Shown here piece after piece: positions 33,401 through 44,899 of a DNA stretch of 64,000 nt (the stretch's first letter is position 1; every line of letters starts with the position of its first letter). Source of the stretch: Sequoia sempervirens (lineage: Eukaryota > Streptophyta > Pinopsida > Cupressales > Cupressaceae). The translations under genes and the position numbers were made by a program. The stretch is from positions 124,001-188,000 of the forward strand of contig VDFB02254929.1 in assembly GCA_007258455.2 (NCBI GenBank), in the 5' to 3' direction. The notes below the pieces were generated by a model. That model was not told the DNA's origin, did not search any database, and saw only the letters and a program-made list of their open reading frames with translations.

Positions 33401-33520
33401 GGATTGATCACCCAATGGGATGAACCTTTCATTTTTTCTATAAATTAATGTTATTAAGTTTTAGATCTCGTAGTCATCTTTTGCCTCAAGTGTCATTATT
33501 TCCAAGTAAGTTTTAAGGCA
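30461..33520. other. AT-rich stretch; one weak gag-like coiled-coil text at 31619-32275
   Basis: No clear feature over 3 kb. The plus strand between 31619 and 32275 gives ITKLEEENINLKHGLFNMRV and later a K/R/N-rich text in another frame, reminiscent of retroelement gag coiled coils, but I cannot assign a family. A frame at 30535-30774 is hypothetical at best. Confidence 0.3.
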
Positions 33521-33535
33521 ACAAATTTGTAAGTC
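33521..33535. repeat. Left target-site duplication of the LINE
   Basis: acaaatttgtaagtc, identical to 41760-41774. It marks the insertion limits of the LINE between. Confidence 0.9.
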
Positions 33536-33550
33536 AACTCGAAAGACAAG

Positions 33551-35038
33551 ATGGAGCTCTCTTCGGGTGGTGGCGATGGTGGTGAATGATTTCAAAATTG
33601 GAAAAGGTGGGAAACTTTGGAGTTGCAGAAGGCGTTAATGGCAGACAACTTGCTAATGGTAAGGTGATGTCAAGTGAGTCCTTGCTAATGGTAAGCGATG
33701 TGGGTCCCCAATTGCGAAAAATGAATTTTCTGGTGGGAAATGAGTCCCTAAGGTTTCTTGTCCTTCTCATTCTCTGGTGTCCTTCTCTAAACAGGGGAAT
33801 CTCAATGCTCAAAATTTTGGCCTCAGTCAGTCAACTGATGGTTTGGGAGAAAAATTTTCTTGCTCAGTTCTTGGGGTTGATAATATGGGGGGTGGTCTCT
33901 TCTTGGAATCTTCCTTCAAATGGTCTAACCTCTTTGTTGTGAAGCCCAAATGTAAAATCTCTTCGCCTCATGTGGCCTTTGTTTCTAATGCGAAAATAGG
34001 AGAATATTCAATCTCAATCCCAGACTGCATAGTTGAGAAAAGTGTATCTACTATGGATATGACTCTTTTGGGAAAATTAGTGGGGCCTCGTCCTCATATT
34101 GATCTAGTTCATAAGTTTTCTTTGAACCAGTGGCGTCCTAAGGGTCAGGTGGATGTGGATACAATGGCTAAAGGAATCTTTTACTTTACCTTCAACTATG
34201 AAGATGATCTCTTGCTGGCTCTTCCGAGTGGTCCTTGGTTTATTGGGAAATCTTCTTTGATGCTAAAAAGGTGGGAACCAAGTTTTAACCCTAACTTGTG
34301 TTCTTTCTCAACAACCCCTATTTGGGTGAGACTTCTAGGTCTCCCTCCTAAATTTTGGGATGAAGTATTTAAAGGGATTGCGAGAACTTTTGGGTGCTTG
34401 CTATCGATTGACCAAATGACTACTTCCAGAAAGTGCCTTGTTTATGCTGAATTTTTTGTTAATGTGGAACAATCAGCAGATCTTCCTTCTTTGGTGAAGA
34501 TTAACTCTAAGTTTGGTGCTTGGATCAAGTGGTGGAATTTGAATCTATTCCTTTCGCTTGCTTCCATTGCAAGAAAGTGGGCCACTGGGCTAAAAAATGC
34601 TCGCTAAAGGTGTAGAAGCAGGTGGTTAAGCAATGGAAAGAAAAGGAAAAGGTTCCTGGGGTAGTATCTTCGAATCTTGTGGAGAAAGATGGGGTTGATC
34701 CTATGAATGGGATACCTATGGTAATGGATATGGTAACATGCGAGAATATCTTGATCCTTGAGGGCCAAATGGAAACTGAAAAGCTTGATGTGGCTCTTGA
34801 GACAAGTGGTGAGGTGATTCCACCTCATCTTATTAACGAGGTGCCTTGTGAAGGTCTTAGGTCTGTGGCTCCCTCTCTAGTTGAAGATCTGGTGCCTGAG
34901 GTTGATGGTTTGGGCTCCCCTCCTTTGGAGTCTCCAGTTAGTGGGGTTTTGAAGTCGCCACATGATGGTAGTTCTAAGATTGAGGGTTTGGAGGCTTGCT
35001 CGAGGACTGACTTGAAGGAATTTGGAGAAATGGGGTGA
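33551..35038 (+). pseudogene. LINE ORF1 (DUF4283, CCHC zinc knuckle)
   Basis: Probable nucleic-acid-binding (gag-like) protein of the LINE. The first 75 codons from ATG 33551 are frame-broken. From 33777 one frame runs GKLVGPRPHIDLVHKFSLNQ, FYFTFNYEDDLLLALPSGPW (DUF4283) and TPIWVRLLGLPPKFWDEVFK. A one-base deletion at about 34526 moves the reading to QVVEFESIPFACFHCKKVGH, then WAKKC, a complete CX2CX4HX4C zinc knuckle. A TAG at about 34612 follows, and then an acidic, proline/serine-containing tail to TGA 35038. The tail is poorly conserved in this family, so its boundary with ORF2 is set by the next ATG. Confidence 0.85.
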
Positions 35039-35278
35039 TCTTGAAATGGTCGAGCCCCCTTATATCTTGGTGAAAGGTAGAAATAGAAATAAATAATCTC
35101 CCCCCCATGGAGTTTTAACCAGAAATAGGAAAAGGTCAGACTGCGGGTTTGAACCGAGAGGTAGGGGTCATCCTCCTTTGATTGTTACTAGGGACAAGGA
35201 GAGTTGAATGGATATTGTTAATGGGACTAAAAGGACTCTGTTGGAGATGTGCTCCAAGAGTGCCTCCCATAAGCTCTC

Positions 35279-36473
35279 ATGAAGATCATTTCCTGGAACA
35301 TAAGAGGGTTAAATCACCCTCACAAGCATGATCTCCTTGCTAACCTGGCAAGGGATCATAAGCTTGATATTATTTTGATTCAAGAAATGAAAATGGGGAT
35401 GGATAGGCTATCTAGAATTAAACATAAGCTTTTCAAGGATTGTGGTATGCATTGTTCTGAGGTGGCTGATGCATCTAGTGGTATTGTTACTTTTTGAAAT
35501 TTGAAGTTGATTTAGGGGGTGGCAGTGTTTGAGGATTGTAATCATGTGGCTACTTCTTTCATCAATGTTCGTGATTAGTTCTCCTGGATCCTTTCTAATA
35601 TTTATGCTCCTAATAGTAAGAGTTCTAGGAATTTTTTTTGGGAAAACCTTAGTTCCTTTAAATCTATGCATCCTATTGCCAATTGGTTGGTAATGGGGGA
35701 TTTTAATACGCCCTTACATGAAGTTGATAAATTGGGAGGATCTCAAATTGTGGATGATAGTAGATGTGATCTCATGAATCTAATTAATGAAAATGCTCTT
35801 CTTGATTTGGATGTCAAACGGGCCTCTTTCACTTCGTCTAATCGGTGTGTGGGTGAAGCTCTTATCCAGGTTAAGTTTGATTGGGTACTTATCTCCCCTG
35901 ACTGGCTTATTTCATATTCTTGCTCATTGTTGGCCCTGACTAGGTTGGGGTTTGATCACCTTCCTCTTTCCCTTTCGATGGATCTACTGGGGAGGAGAAA
36001 AAAATTTCCTTTCAAGTTTGAAAAGATGTGGACCTATCATCCTGACCTGAAAGTTTTGATTCAAGCCTGGTGGAACATTCAAGTGGATGGTTTGGCTATG
36101 TACAAGGTTGCTAAGAAATTGGCTAATGTGAAAAGTAATGTTAGGATGTGGAATAGTTCCTCCTTTGGGCACATTTTTGCTAAGAAGGAAGATGTTAATC
36201 GGGAGCTTTTCACGGTTCAACAATCTATTCAAGTGTCTAGTTATGATCAAGCTCTCGCTCAAAAGGAGAATTTTCTTTTATCTAGGTTGCACAATATTGT
36301 GGCTAAGGAGGAGGAATTTTGGAAGCAACGGTCTAGAATTATGTGGTTAAAAAGTGGGGATAGGAATACGAGGTTCTTCCACCTCTCTACGCTGAAACAC
36401 CGAGCTTCCAATCGTATTAATTCTATAAATTTCAATAATCGGGTGCTAGATAAGGAGGCAGATCTATAGCAGG
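35279..36473 (+). pseudogene. LINE ORF2, apurinic endonuclease domain
   Basis: ATG 35279 opens MKIISWNIRGLNHPHKHDLL, the usual ORF2 start. Endonuclease motifs appear in order: N in SWNIRG, E in LIQEMKM, GDFN in WLVMGDFNTPLHEVDKLGG, FDWVLIS, and the final catalytic histidine in RLGFDHLPLS. This is the EEP-family nuclease that nicks the target for target-primed reverse transcription. Stops at 35498, 35510 and 35577 fall in the middle. The frame then runs open from 35666 to 36469, with the linker IMWLKSGDRNTRFFHLSTLK typical of plant LINEs. Confidence 0.9.
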
Positions 36474-37640
36474 TTGCGTCTTCCTTTTTCTCGAACCTGT
36501 TATCTGTGGAAGGTGTGTTGGATTCTGAGTGTCAGGATGATCTTCTTTAGGATATTCTTCATCATCTTTGATGAGATTAATCTGCAAATGGTTCGAATCC
36601 CTCTTGGGGATGAGACTAAAAGTGCATTCTTCTCTTTTGAAGGTAACAAGGAACTTGGTACCGATGGTTTTCTGATGTTCTTTTTTCAATCTTTTGGGGA
36701 TATTCTTGTGAAGGATGTTGTGGATGCTACTAAGGAATTTTTTGGTAGTCGTAATCTTTTGAAGGAATTAAACTCCTTTATTGTTTTTGTTCCTAAGAAA
36801 CCGGGGGCCTCCTCTTTTGATGAATTCTTCCCTATTAGTTTGTGTAACTCCATCTATAAGATCTTCTCCAAGGTGTTGGCAGTGAGATTGCAGAAGGTTC
36901 TTCCTCAAATTATTTCTATCCAGTAAAATGGATTTGTAGCGGGTAGGAAAATCCTTGATTCCATCCTTACTATTCATGAGAATATCCACTCTTTATCTGT
37001 TAATAAACATGTTGGTTTTCTCTTGAAATTAGATTTGCTTAAAGCTTATGATAGAGTCGACTGGGGTTTTCTTTCTAAGATTTTGAAAGGTTTTGGTTTT
37101 GGGGAGAAATTGGTGGTTTTGGTGCTTCAATTGATCTCTACTTGGAGGTTTTCTATTCTTGTTATAGGGTCCCCCTCTCCTTTGTTTCGTTGCTCGAGGG
37201 GTTTGAGACAAGGAGATCCCATCTCTCTTTTTCTCTTTATTATCATGGTTGAATCTTTGGGTTGCCTCATCCAAAGATTTATTAATATTGGTTAGCTATC
37301 AAGATTGTCTCCATCTCATAATCATATTTTTTCCCATCAAAATTTTGTGGATGATACTCTTATGCTTGGGGAATTGTCCATTAAGGAAGCCAAAGCTATT
37401 AAACTTATTTTGCAGAAATATGAGGCTGCTTCAAGGCAGAAGATTAGCTTGCCTAAAAGTGTTATTTTCTTTCTCAACACTCCTAAACATCAGAAGCATA
37501 GAATTGTGAGGATTTTACAATGTCAGATTGGGGAGCTTCTTGCGTCTTACCTAGGTCTCCCATTGTGTTCTAATGTGGTTCCTGACTCTTTCTAGTGGGG
37601 TTTGATTGATAAGTTTACCTCTAAATTGGCGGGTTGGAAA
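36474..37640 (+). pseudogene. LINE ORF2, reverse transcriptase domain
   Basis: Motifs in order: NKELGTDGFLMFFFQSFGDI, FIVFVPKKPGASSFDEFFPI (stop-free), SLCNSIYKIFSKVLAVRLQK, LLKLDLLKAYDRVDWGFL (first catalytic aspartate), CSRGLRQGDPISLFLFIIMV and HQNFVDDTLMLGE, the F-x-D-D active site. A TAA near 36924, a TAG near 37296 and a frame change near 37300 interrupt it. The thumb region continues to about 37640 with ASYLGLPLCSN. Confidence 0.9.
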
Positions 37641-38750
37641 GGAGTGTTGCTAAGTTAAGATGGGAAAGTGCAATTAATTAAATCTACATTTTAGAATCTT
37701 TCGGCCTATGCTCTCAGCTTGTTTCATATGCCATAAAATTTTGTGGAGAGCCTGGAAGACATTCAGAAGAATTTCCTTTGGTTTGGGGTTGAAGAGAAGA
37801 AAAGAATACATCTCGTCTCCTGGGATGATGTTTACAAGCCTGAAAAGTTGGGTGGTCTTGGCATTCATCAAATTAGAGAATTTAACATGGCGCTACTTGC
37901 TAAAGCAACTGTGGAACCTACTCTTTGCTAATAGTGAGTGGGAACGTATTGCTATTGGAAAGTATCTTAGAGGAGTAGACTGCATAAGGGATCTTTCTAG
38001 TGGCTTCTCTCCCCTATTTGGTTCTACCCTTTGGAATTGTATGGTAAAGGCTAGAAAAATTGTTTCTAAAGGATTGCAGTGGAAGTTGGGGAATGGCAGA
38101 AGAATTCTCTTTTGGGATGATTGTTGATTTGGCAATAGACCGCTCAAAGATGAGCCTTGGACCCTTCCTTTTATGGATTTATGTATTCAAAGGTTTGGCA
38201 GATTCGTTGCTGATTATATAGATGGTTTGTAGTGGAAAAGATTACATGAAGTAGAACTTGATTTGGAAGGACTCTTTAAAGATTTATATTTTGTTCATAT
38301 TCCTTCTTATGCCTCGGGTGATAAGCTTGTTTAGAAGTTCTCTTCTAATGGTAAATTTTTTGTGTCTTCGGCCTTTGCTCTTCAAGTTTCTTTTATTGGC
38401 CTTGTCCCCTTTTGGGCTTCTCTTTGGTTTCCCAAGTTTATTCCTATGGTGAATATTTTTTTCTGGTTTCTTTGCTAGAATAAGGTCTTGACCATTAATA
38501 ATCTTGTCAAAAGAGGTTTTATGCTTCCTAACAAACGCTTTCTCTGTGAAGAAGATGCAGAGGATTCGTATCATCTTTTGATTGGGTGTAGGTGTGAGGG
38601 AGGTGTGGACTCATGTTTTATCTCTCTGGAATCTTTGTTGGTTGTTTCCTTCCTTGATTGGGGACTTGTGGTCTCAATGGGTGAGACCTTCCTCTAATCC
38701 TGCTTCGCTCTTTCTATAGTCCCTCTCTGTTCCTCACCTTGCTTGGGATA
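37641..38750 (+). pseudogene. LINE ORF2, connection and zf-RVT region
   Basis: Worn text with frameshifts: DIQKNFLWFGVEEKKRIHLV, SWDDVYKPEKLGGLGI, IAIGKYLRGVDCI, WKLGNGRRILFWDD. Then comes the zf-RVT part, FFWFLC.NKVLTINNLVKRG, with CEEDAEDSYHLLIGC. These are the segments between reverse transcriptase and RNase H in plant L1 elements. Several stops are single-base changes. Confidence 0.85.
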
Positions 38751-39466
38751 TTTCACTGGAATGAAACAACAAAAAATTTAGGGACTTTTCTCTTTCCTCT
38801 ATCAGTGTGGCCATAAGATTTGTGTGGCTATCAAGGATAATTTTTTATTTGAGGTTTCTTTTCAAAATGGCCCTAAGATTGTGGTTACGTCGGGTGACAT
38901 TGCTATTGCACATAATTGGAAGTTGCCTTGTGATATCTCTCTTCCTTTGAATAAAGGTAAAGCTTCAAGAGATGATGTTGTCTGGAAGGCTCCCGCTATT
39001 GGTTGGGTGAAAGTCAATTTTGATGGAGCTGCTAAAGGTAATTCGGGTCCTACTGGTTGTGGGTGAGTGTTAAGAAATTCTAATGGTAGGTTTGTTTATG
39101 CAATGGCGCTCCCTTTGGGAACCTAGACAAACCACTTCGTGGAAGCATCAACTACCTATCATGGGTTGAAGGTTGCTCAATCTAAAGGTTTTGGGAAGGT
39201 TTGGTTAGAGGGGGATTCATTAAATGTTATTAATAATTTGAAGAATTCTACTCCTCCCTCATGGACTGTTGAATCCCTAATTTTGGATGTGATTGATATA
39301 TTGAATTCTTTTGATGAATTTTATATTACATATTTTTAGGGAGGGTAATGGTTTAGCGGATGTCTTTGCTAATGTTGGAGTTAGCATACATAGGATTTGG
39401 GATGAGGATGATCCCCTTCCTATAGAGGCCCTTGCTTGTCTTAATAATGATCTCCAAAAATGCTGA
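38751..39466 (+). pseudogene. LINE ORF2, RNase H domain
   Basis: Reads WKAPAIGWVKVNFDGAAKGN (first aspartate in NFDGA), SGPTGCG, TGA, VLRNSNGRFVYAMALPLGT, NHFVEASTTYHGLKVAQSKG (the glutamate segment, E in VEAS), VWLEGDSLNVINNLKNS (aspartate in EGDS) and GNGLADVFANVGV, ending at TGA 39464. Plant L1 elements often carry this domain. Here it is the last domain of ORF2 but, unusually, not the last gene of the element. Confidence 0.9.
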
Positions 39467-39728
39467 AGGCATCAGCTTCATAATGACCTGTTTTCACATG
39501 AGCCTATTCACGTGGAAAATTACCCTTTGGTGTGATCTCGACTTGGATCATGCTTGGTTTTCTGATGATTTGAAAATCATCTGTATGGGGTAGCCTTTAA
39601 GGATAATAATTACCTTTTGCCACCTTGTCGTTTTCACACAAATTGTGGGTTACTATTTACCTTTTTTCTCGAGGCTTCTCATTTTTTGCAAATTTCTCAA
39701 GTTATTAGGTTTCGCTACGTCTGTGATC
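39467..39728 (+). other. Spacer between LINE ORF2 and ORF3
   Basis: 262 bp without a legible frame. The pyrimidine-rich ttgccaccttgtcgttttcac and tttaccttttttctcg text upstream of ATG 39729 could be an untranslated leader for ORF3. Nothing like a promoter or internal ribosome entry site can be claimed. Confidence 0.4.
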
Positions 39729-41601
39729 ATGGGCGAAGAAAGTAACAAGGCTAAGCCATTTTTCTGGTGATACCTTGAAATCCAAGTCTAAAGTGTGGGA
39801 ATGGTTGCAATTGGGTGGGATTACGCCGTATAATGAGAAACTCCATGGGAATGATCCGAAGGTGATGGAGTTGTTTGTTAAGGGCTAGCATAACAGGGTT
39901 TTGAAGCTGGGTGGAATTGAATTTGACATAAATGAAGACCTTATTGCTAGTATCACGGGCCTATCTATCAAGGGTAGGAAAGTGTATAAAGACAAGGAGT
40001 CCAATGCCATGCTGGAGATCTTCTTTAAAGATGATGAAAGAAAGAAGTTAGAGCATGCTAAGTGTGGTGGCTACTACCGTAGTTCTATCAAGGCTCTTTG
40101 GGGAGACATCATAGAAGAAATCATGAGGTATATAACTTTAGGTCATTTCTATGTCCTGTTTGGTTATCATTTTGTCCTTCTGAACCACTTTAGGCACAAG
40201 AAGAAAGTTTCTTTTCCTTTATATTTGTTGGAATCCTTGGAAAGTGAGATTAAGGATCACAAGTGTAATCCTAAAAATCTTGTACTTCATGTTGGTTTAA
40301 TTCTTCTCATTTCGAATTATTCCAAGTCTTATGTGGTTCTGAAGCACCCTGAGAAGGTTCCTAAAGGGAAGAAAAAGAAATTGGATTTGGAGTATGAGAC
40401 CGGGTTGGAGGTAGATGATGATTATGAACCTGACTCGGAGGCTTGTATGGAAGTCTATTTCGAGCCGCCTGCTCCTATTAAAGGTGGTCAGAAAGTTAAA
40501 TCTACCCCTATTTTCGTGGAGTATGAGACTTGTAGTGATGAGGTGGTTGGTGAAAAACCCTACAAAATTGGGAAGGGTGAATCCTCTGCCCTAATGAAAG
40601 GGAAGAAATTTGTTGTTGGGCAAAAGATTGGAATGCCCCTATGTCTGGGTCTAAGAGAAAAAAAGGGTTTGAAGGGTGGGAGTAGCAAGAAGATGGCTAA
40701 GGGGATTGGCAGTCCTATCTAGGAGGATTCAATTGGTGTTGAGTCTCCTCTTAATGTTGGTGGTGGGTGGATAACATGGATATGATTGAAAAGGTGATGA
40801 AGATGCATAATAGAGGGAGGACTATTGTTGATGAAATTGCAAGCTCTCTTCACAAAATATAGACATTGGTTGTTGGGGATAAAGGGAAAGAGGTGATTGA
40901 TACTCAAAAACCTGAGCAGTGACACCCATGAGGTTGAAGCAGAGGTAATGGATGTGTTTAATTTTAACCAGGAGGATTTGCCTAATGTTTTGGGGTTGGC
41001 GAAGGAGAGTACTATCTCTCTATTTAGGCTATTCAAATGGGATTTCCATGAACTAAATATGACCAATGTGAAGGTTCGTGTGGTTGTGAGTAAAGTTAGG
41101 GAATCTTCAGAGTCCTCTCTCCAGGGTCAAATTAACCAGCTTTTTGATGCTTTGAAGATAGTTGCTGATGAAATGTTAAAGTTGAAGCAATTTTTTGAAA
41201 AGAGGATTGTGGCCTTGGAAGAGAAAATAGAATAGGTTAACTTGAAACTGGATAAGGTTGTGGAAGTGACCAAATATGTTGTGAGGAATGAAGCAAAGGG
41301 TTTGACTATCCTTAATGAGAAGGCGAGGCAGTGGATGGAGGAAGCTCTCGGTGGTAAGGATACTGCTAGGAACAAGTAGGGGATGGAGGAAGCTTCGACT
41401 GGGAAGGCTACTGCTAGGAATGTTGTTGGTCCTCCTAGTGTTTTGATTAAAGAGGTAAGTGAAATGGGGCCCTATACTCGGACCTGTAATAAAACTAAGT
41501 TGAAAGTTGGGGTACCTTCCAAAGAGATTTCTAAAGTAATGGATGTGCTTCAGAAGATAATTAATAGCGATATGGAGGCTGCTAATATTCTGAAAAATTG
41601 A
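39729..41601 (+). pseudogene. LINE ORF3, protein of unknown function (about 620 codons)
   Basis: Product not recognised. ATG 39729 opens MGEESNKAKPFFW; a frameshift near 39765 leads into frame 1. The N-terminal half (to about 40330) is a globular-looking text: WEWLQLGGITPYNEKLHGND, GGIEFDINEDLIASITGLSI, KGRKVYKDKES, YITLGHFYVLFGYHFVLLNH, FRHKKKVSFPLYLLESLESE. The middle is lysine/glutamate-rich and acidic. The C-terminal part has coiled-coil character: QINQLFDALKIVADEMLKLK, then FFEKRIVALEEKIE. In-frame TAGs lie at 39886, 40720, 41233 and 41378, with a double frameshift at about 40780-40905; frame 1 is used before and after. Its place inside the target duplication shows it belongs to the LINE. 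It could be a nucleic-acid or complex-assembly protein, or captured from a host gene. Confidence 0.75.
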
Positions 41602-41759
41602 CAGTTGTTTTTTATCCTCCTTTTTTGGCAGTTGTTTTGCTTATGATTTGCTGCTTGTTGGTTGTTTGTTGATTTGTGTGCTTATCTTTTGAAGCAACTC
41701 TCTCTTTTTTGTAAAGGGTTTCAGGGTCCCTTCGAAACCTCTTTTACCTCTAATCAAAA
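41602..41759 (+). other. LINE 3' untranslated end
   Basis: T/G-rich text (ggcagttgttttgcttatgat...) ending gtcccttcgaaacctctttt and then acctctaatcaaaaa. The final A run is the likely remnant of the poly(A) end used for target-primed reverse transcription. Confidence 0.75.
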
Positions 41760-41774
41760 ACAAATTTGTAAGTC
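41760..41774. repeat. Right target-site duplication of the LINE
   Basis: acaaatttgtaagtc, identical to 33521-33535. One further A on the left also matches but cannot be told from the element's tail. Confidence 0.9.
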
Positions 41775-44700
41775 TTATTTTAGAATATAATTTAATAAAA
41801 TTTGCTAGGTATTTGGAAACCCATAAATGAAAGATAAATTGATTATAGAAAGCCTTCCATTAATAGTATAGTTTTTATAATGTAATTCTATCTCTAGCTC
41901 ATATTTTCTTTTAGTTGGGATATATAGGACATTATGGTTTAGTAACAAATTACTAGGTATATTCTTGTGATGTGTTTGTATACTTTAATTTTCATTATGC
42001 ATCTAAGATCATCAATAATATTAATTCATATTTGACAACTAGTCACGATAAATTATAAATTTACAAATATTCACTCTAGAATATCGCTGTCACCTATGGA
42101 TGTAAGGCATAGGTCTTAAGGTACAATTGACCACATCTTCATTCCAAGATTATCTTCAAAGTAGCATAGTTTATCTTCCTCTATAGCTTAAATACATTTC
42201 AAGGGAGTTGTGAGGAACCATTTTCTACAACATTTTCTTAAAAAACTTAGTAAATAATAATCTTGTAGGTTATATTTTCCATCTTTTGACAATTTCCTAG
42301 ACTGTAGAATCGTAAATATCAACATAGAATATAATTAGTGATAAATTTTGGGTTATGCTTGTGATAGATGGGTTTGGTCTTTATTGGCATAATGCTTTAA
42401 AAATTTCTCTTTTAGTTATTCTACATGATCAATATGAATACCCTCCCATGAATACCAGTGCATGAAGTGTAGAAGAGTTGTACATGCTCTCATTAATTGG
42501 CCCAAATCTGCTTGTAATTTATTGATAAACTTCGTTTAGTGAAATACTTGTTGTGTTGAGTGGACTTATAGAATTATCATAAGTGAGTTTGGAGCATCAA
42601 CATACATAACAATTCATGTACAAGTCAAAGAGGAGAAAAATATAAAGGTAAAAATCACATACCTATATGATTCCTTCTTTATGTTTTGGACCCATAATAA
42701 TTAAGTTATCTTTATGTATTGATGAGTGTTCAAGCTGGCATATTTTTGCATGAGAGTTTATAGCATAATCCTAGGTTGTCCCCATCATCACTCATCCCTA
42801 ATATCTAGATTCAATGATACATCTAGTCATTCACCACCCTAATTTAGAGTTGCAAGTGTAGAGTTGACTAAATTCACTTTCACATGCATGAATATGATAC
42901 ACAAACTTTAATTTTTTTAATTTCTTAAATTAGGTCCATGTTTCACTCTCTTAATAGTTGTTATGAGATGATTAAATCATACATTTTTTCAAATTTTATA
43001 GTATGGTGGTGTATTTAAGGATTAACCCCAATTAATTTGACTAATCTAGTACATCAATCTATAATAGAGTGAATCCAACAATTAGGTATTAAAAAACATA
43101 ATTATATGAAATCAACATTTGTAGATCAACATCGTAGAAGCATATTGTATAGAAAACTATTATCTTTGACCTTTGTTTATCACCATTAAATTGACCCTCC
43201 TAGAGGATTGAATAACAGAGGGTAATCCTTATCTAGCTTGTTCCCAAACAACATCTATCAACACCAATTTCCTATATATAGATCACAAACACAGGAAAAT
43301 ATGTTATAGAGGTCTAAATAAACAAAGTTCAAATTTATGACTCTAGGTTTATTTTTGTGCATAGGTTCAAATTGGTACCCATAGATATCACTTTTACACT
43401 CACAAAAGTGAACTAGATAGTTATAAATGATTTTTGTAATTCCATATCTATTTTCTAATAAACCCAACTTTCTAATACATTGAAAAATCAATTTGTGATA
43501 CTTGGCATATTCAAATTCTACATCAAATTTAAAACTAAATATCTTTTGTCTATTTATTCAATTTGTACATTCATTACAATATTTACTATATTATTAGTTT
43601 TGAATTCCAACTCTTAAATCTAAATTAATATTTTATTATTCAATTAAAATAAATATTTATTGAAAGTGTTATTTCCCCTTATATTATTTATTGAACAAAA
43701 CACAAAACACACTCCCCTAGGTTTTAACCATGATCCATGAAAAGATAAATTTTTAGAATTTACCCTTAACATTGTGCCTCGAAGGAGTAGAAGACTATAC
43801 TACTTTCATTTCTTAATTCTTGTTATTTGTGTTCCTAGGTAAAATACTCATTTTATTAGTACCTGCCTTTAGATAGAAACAATTGTAATTGTGATTGTTT
43901 AACTAGTTATTACTAATTGTACTCATGAACTAATTATATGTTTTTTTTTATGCAAAGAAAATATTAATCTCACAAAGTTTATATGCAAATATTTTAACAA
44001 AATAATATTTAAAAATAATCTATATAATGATTAGTTGTAAAGTTTACTTCTTATTCTAGCATTCACTTTGTTCAAGAAATATAATATTAATATACATTTT
44101 GGAATAGTAAAGGACACATGATATAATGTGTGTACAAATTGCATTCAGAGAGCTTATGTTGCATATACACCATTTGGACAATATTATTAGACAATGGCTA
44201 AACACTTCTAAATAGTTTAAAATGGTTTCCAATAAAAATATTCATTGACTTGTAATTACTCTCCAAATAATATTTGAAACACTAAATGTGGAAATCATAG
44301 GTATCATATGTCTATCAAGGCTACACTTATATTTAGTGATGATGAGGTGCATCTTAATTTCTTTTTTTTGGAATATAATCGAAGAATTTTAGTTTCCATG
44401 GGGCCAAAGATGGCTTATAGGACAACAAACCTTACCAATTTTGTGATATGAAGTGTTGATCTTATATTATTTATTTTAATAATTAACGCCCCCATTCTCT
44501 CAATGATCTCCTCACTAAATAGATCTTTAAATAAATTTGTTAAATTACTTGTGTACTTGACCTATATGTTATTGTAATCTTTACATTCCAAAACAAAGCA
44601 CTTTTCTAGTTTTCACTATCCTGGCTATGCAAAAGTCACAAGCTTTTTCTTCCAATACTTATTTTGTTTTTTCCATCTACCTTTTTCAAACCGAAGATAA

Positions 44701-44890
44701 TGCATGTTAGTCCTCAATTGGGTTATGATAATGTTTGCTTTTCAAGGGATATTGGCCTTTAAATATGAATTTTATTGATGGTTAAAAATGGGGTTGAGTT
44801 CCTCAAGGTAATATTTCTTCTTTCTCCCTATTGTCTTCACATATAGATTAGTGATACTTATCTATAAAAAATAAATCTTTATTACTTGTC
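41775..44890. other. AT-rich stretch, nothing recognised
   Basis: It continues the sequence found left of the LINE. No supportable gene. A minus-strand frame at 43258-43491 is the longest, and its translation matches no family I know. Confidence 0.55.
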
Positions 44891-44899
44891 ATTATTAGG

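Larger units (their letters stand above)
33536..41759 (+). mobile_element. Full-length L1-type LINE carrying a third ORF
   Basis: An 8,224-bp insert flanked by a perfect 15-bp duplication. It reads ORF1 (33551-35038), ORF2 with endonuclease, reverse transcriptase, zf-RVT and RNase H (35279-39466), ORF3 (39729-41601) and a 158-bp 3' end finishing taatcaaaaa, a short A-rich tail. A first ATG lies only 15 bases after the left duplication. Because the duplication encloses ORF3, this third gene moved together with the LINE and is not a neighbour. Several frameshifts and stops make all three ORFs defective here, but the copy is far less worn than the other LINE remains in the window. Confidence 0.9.
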
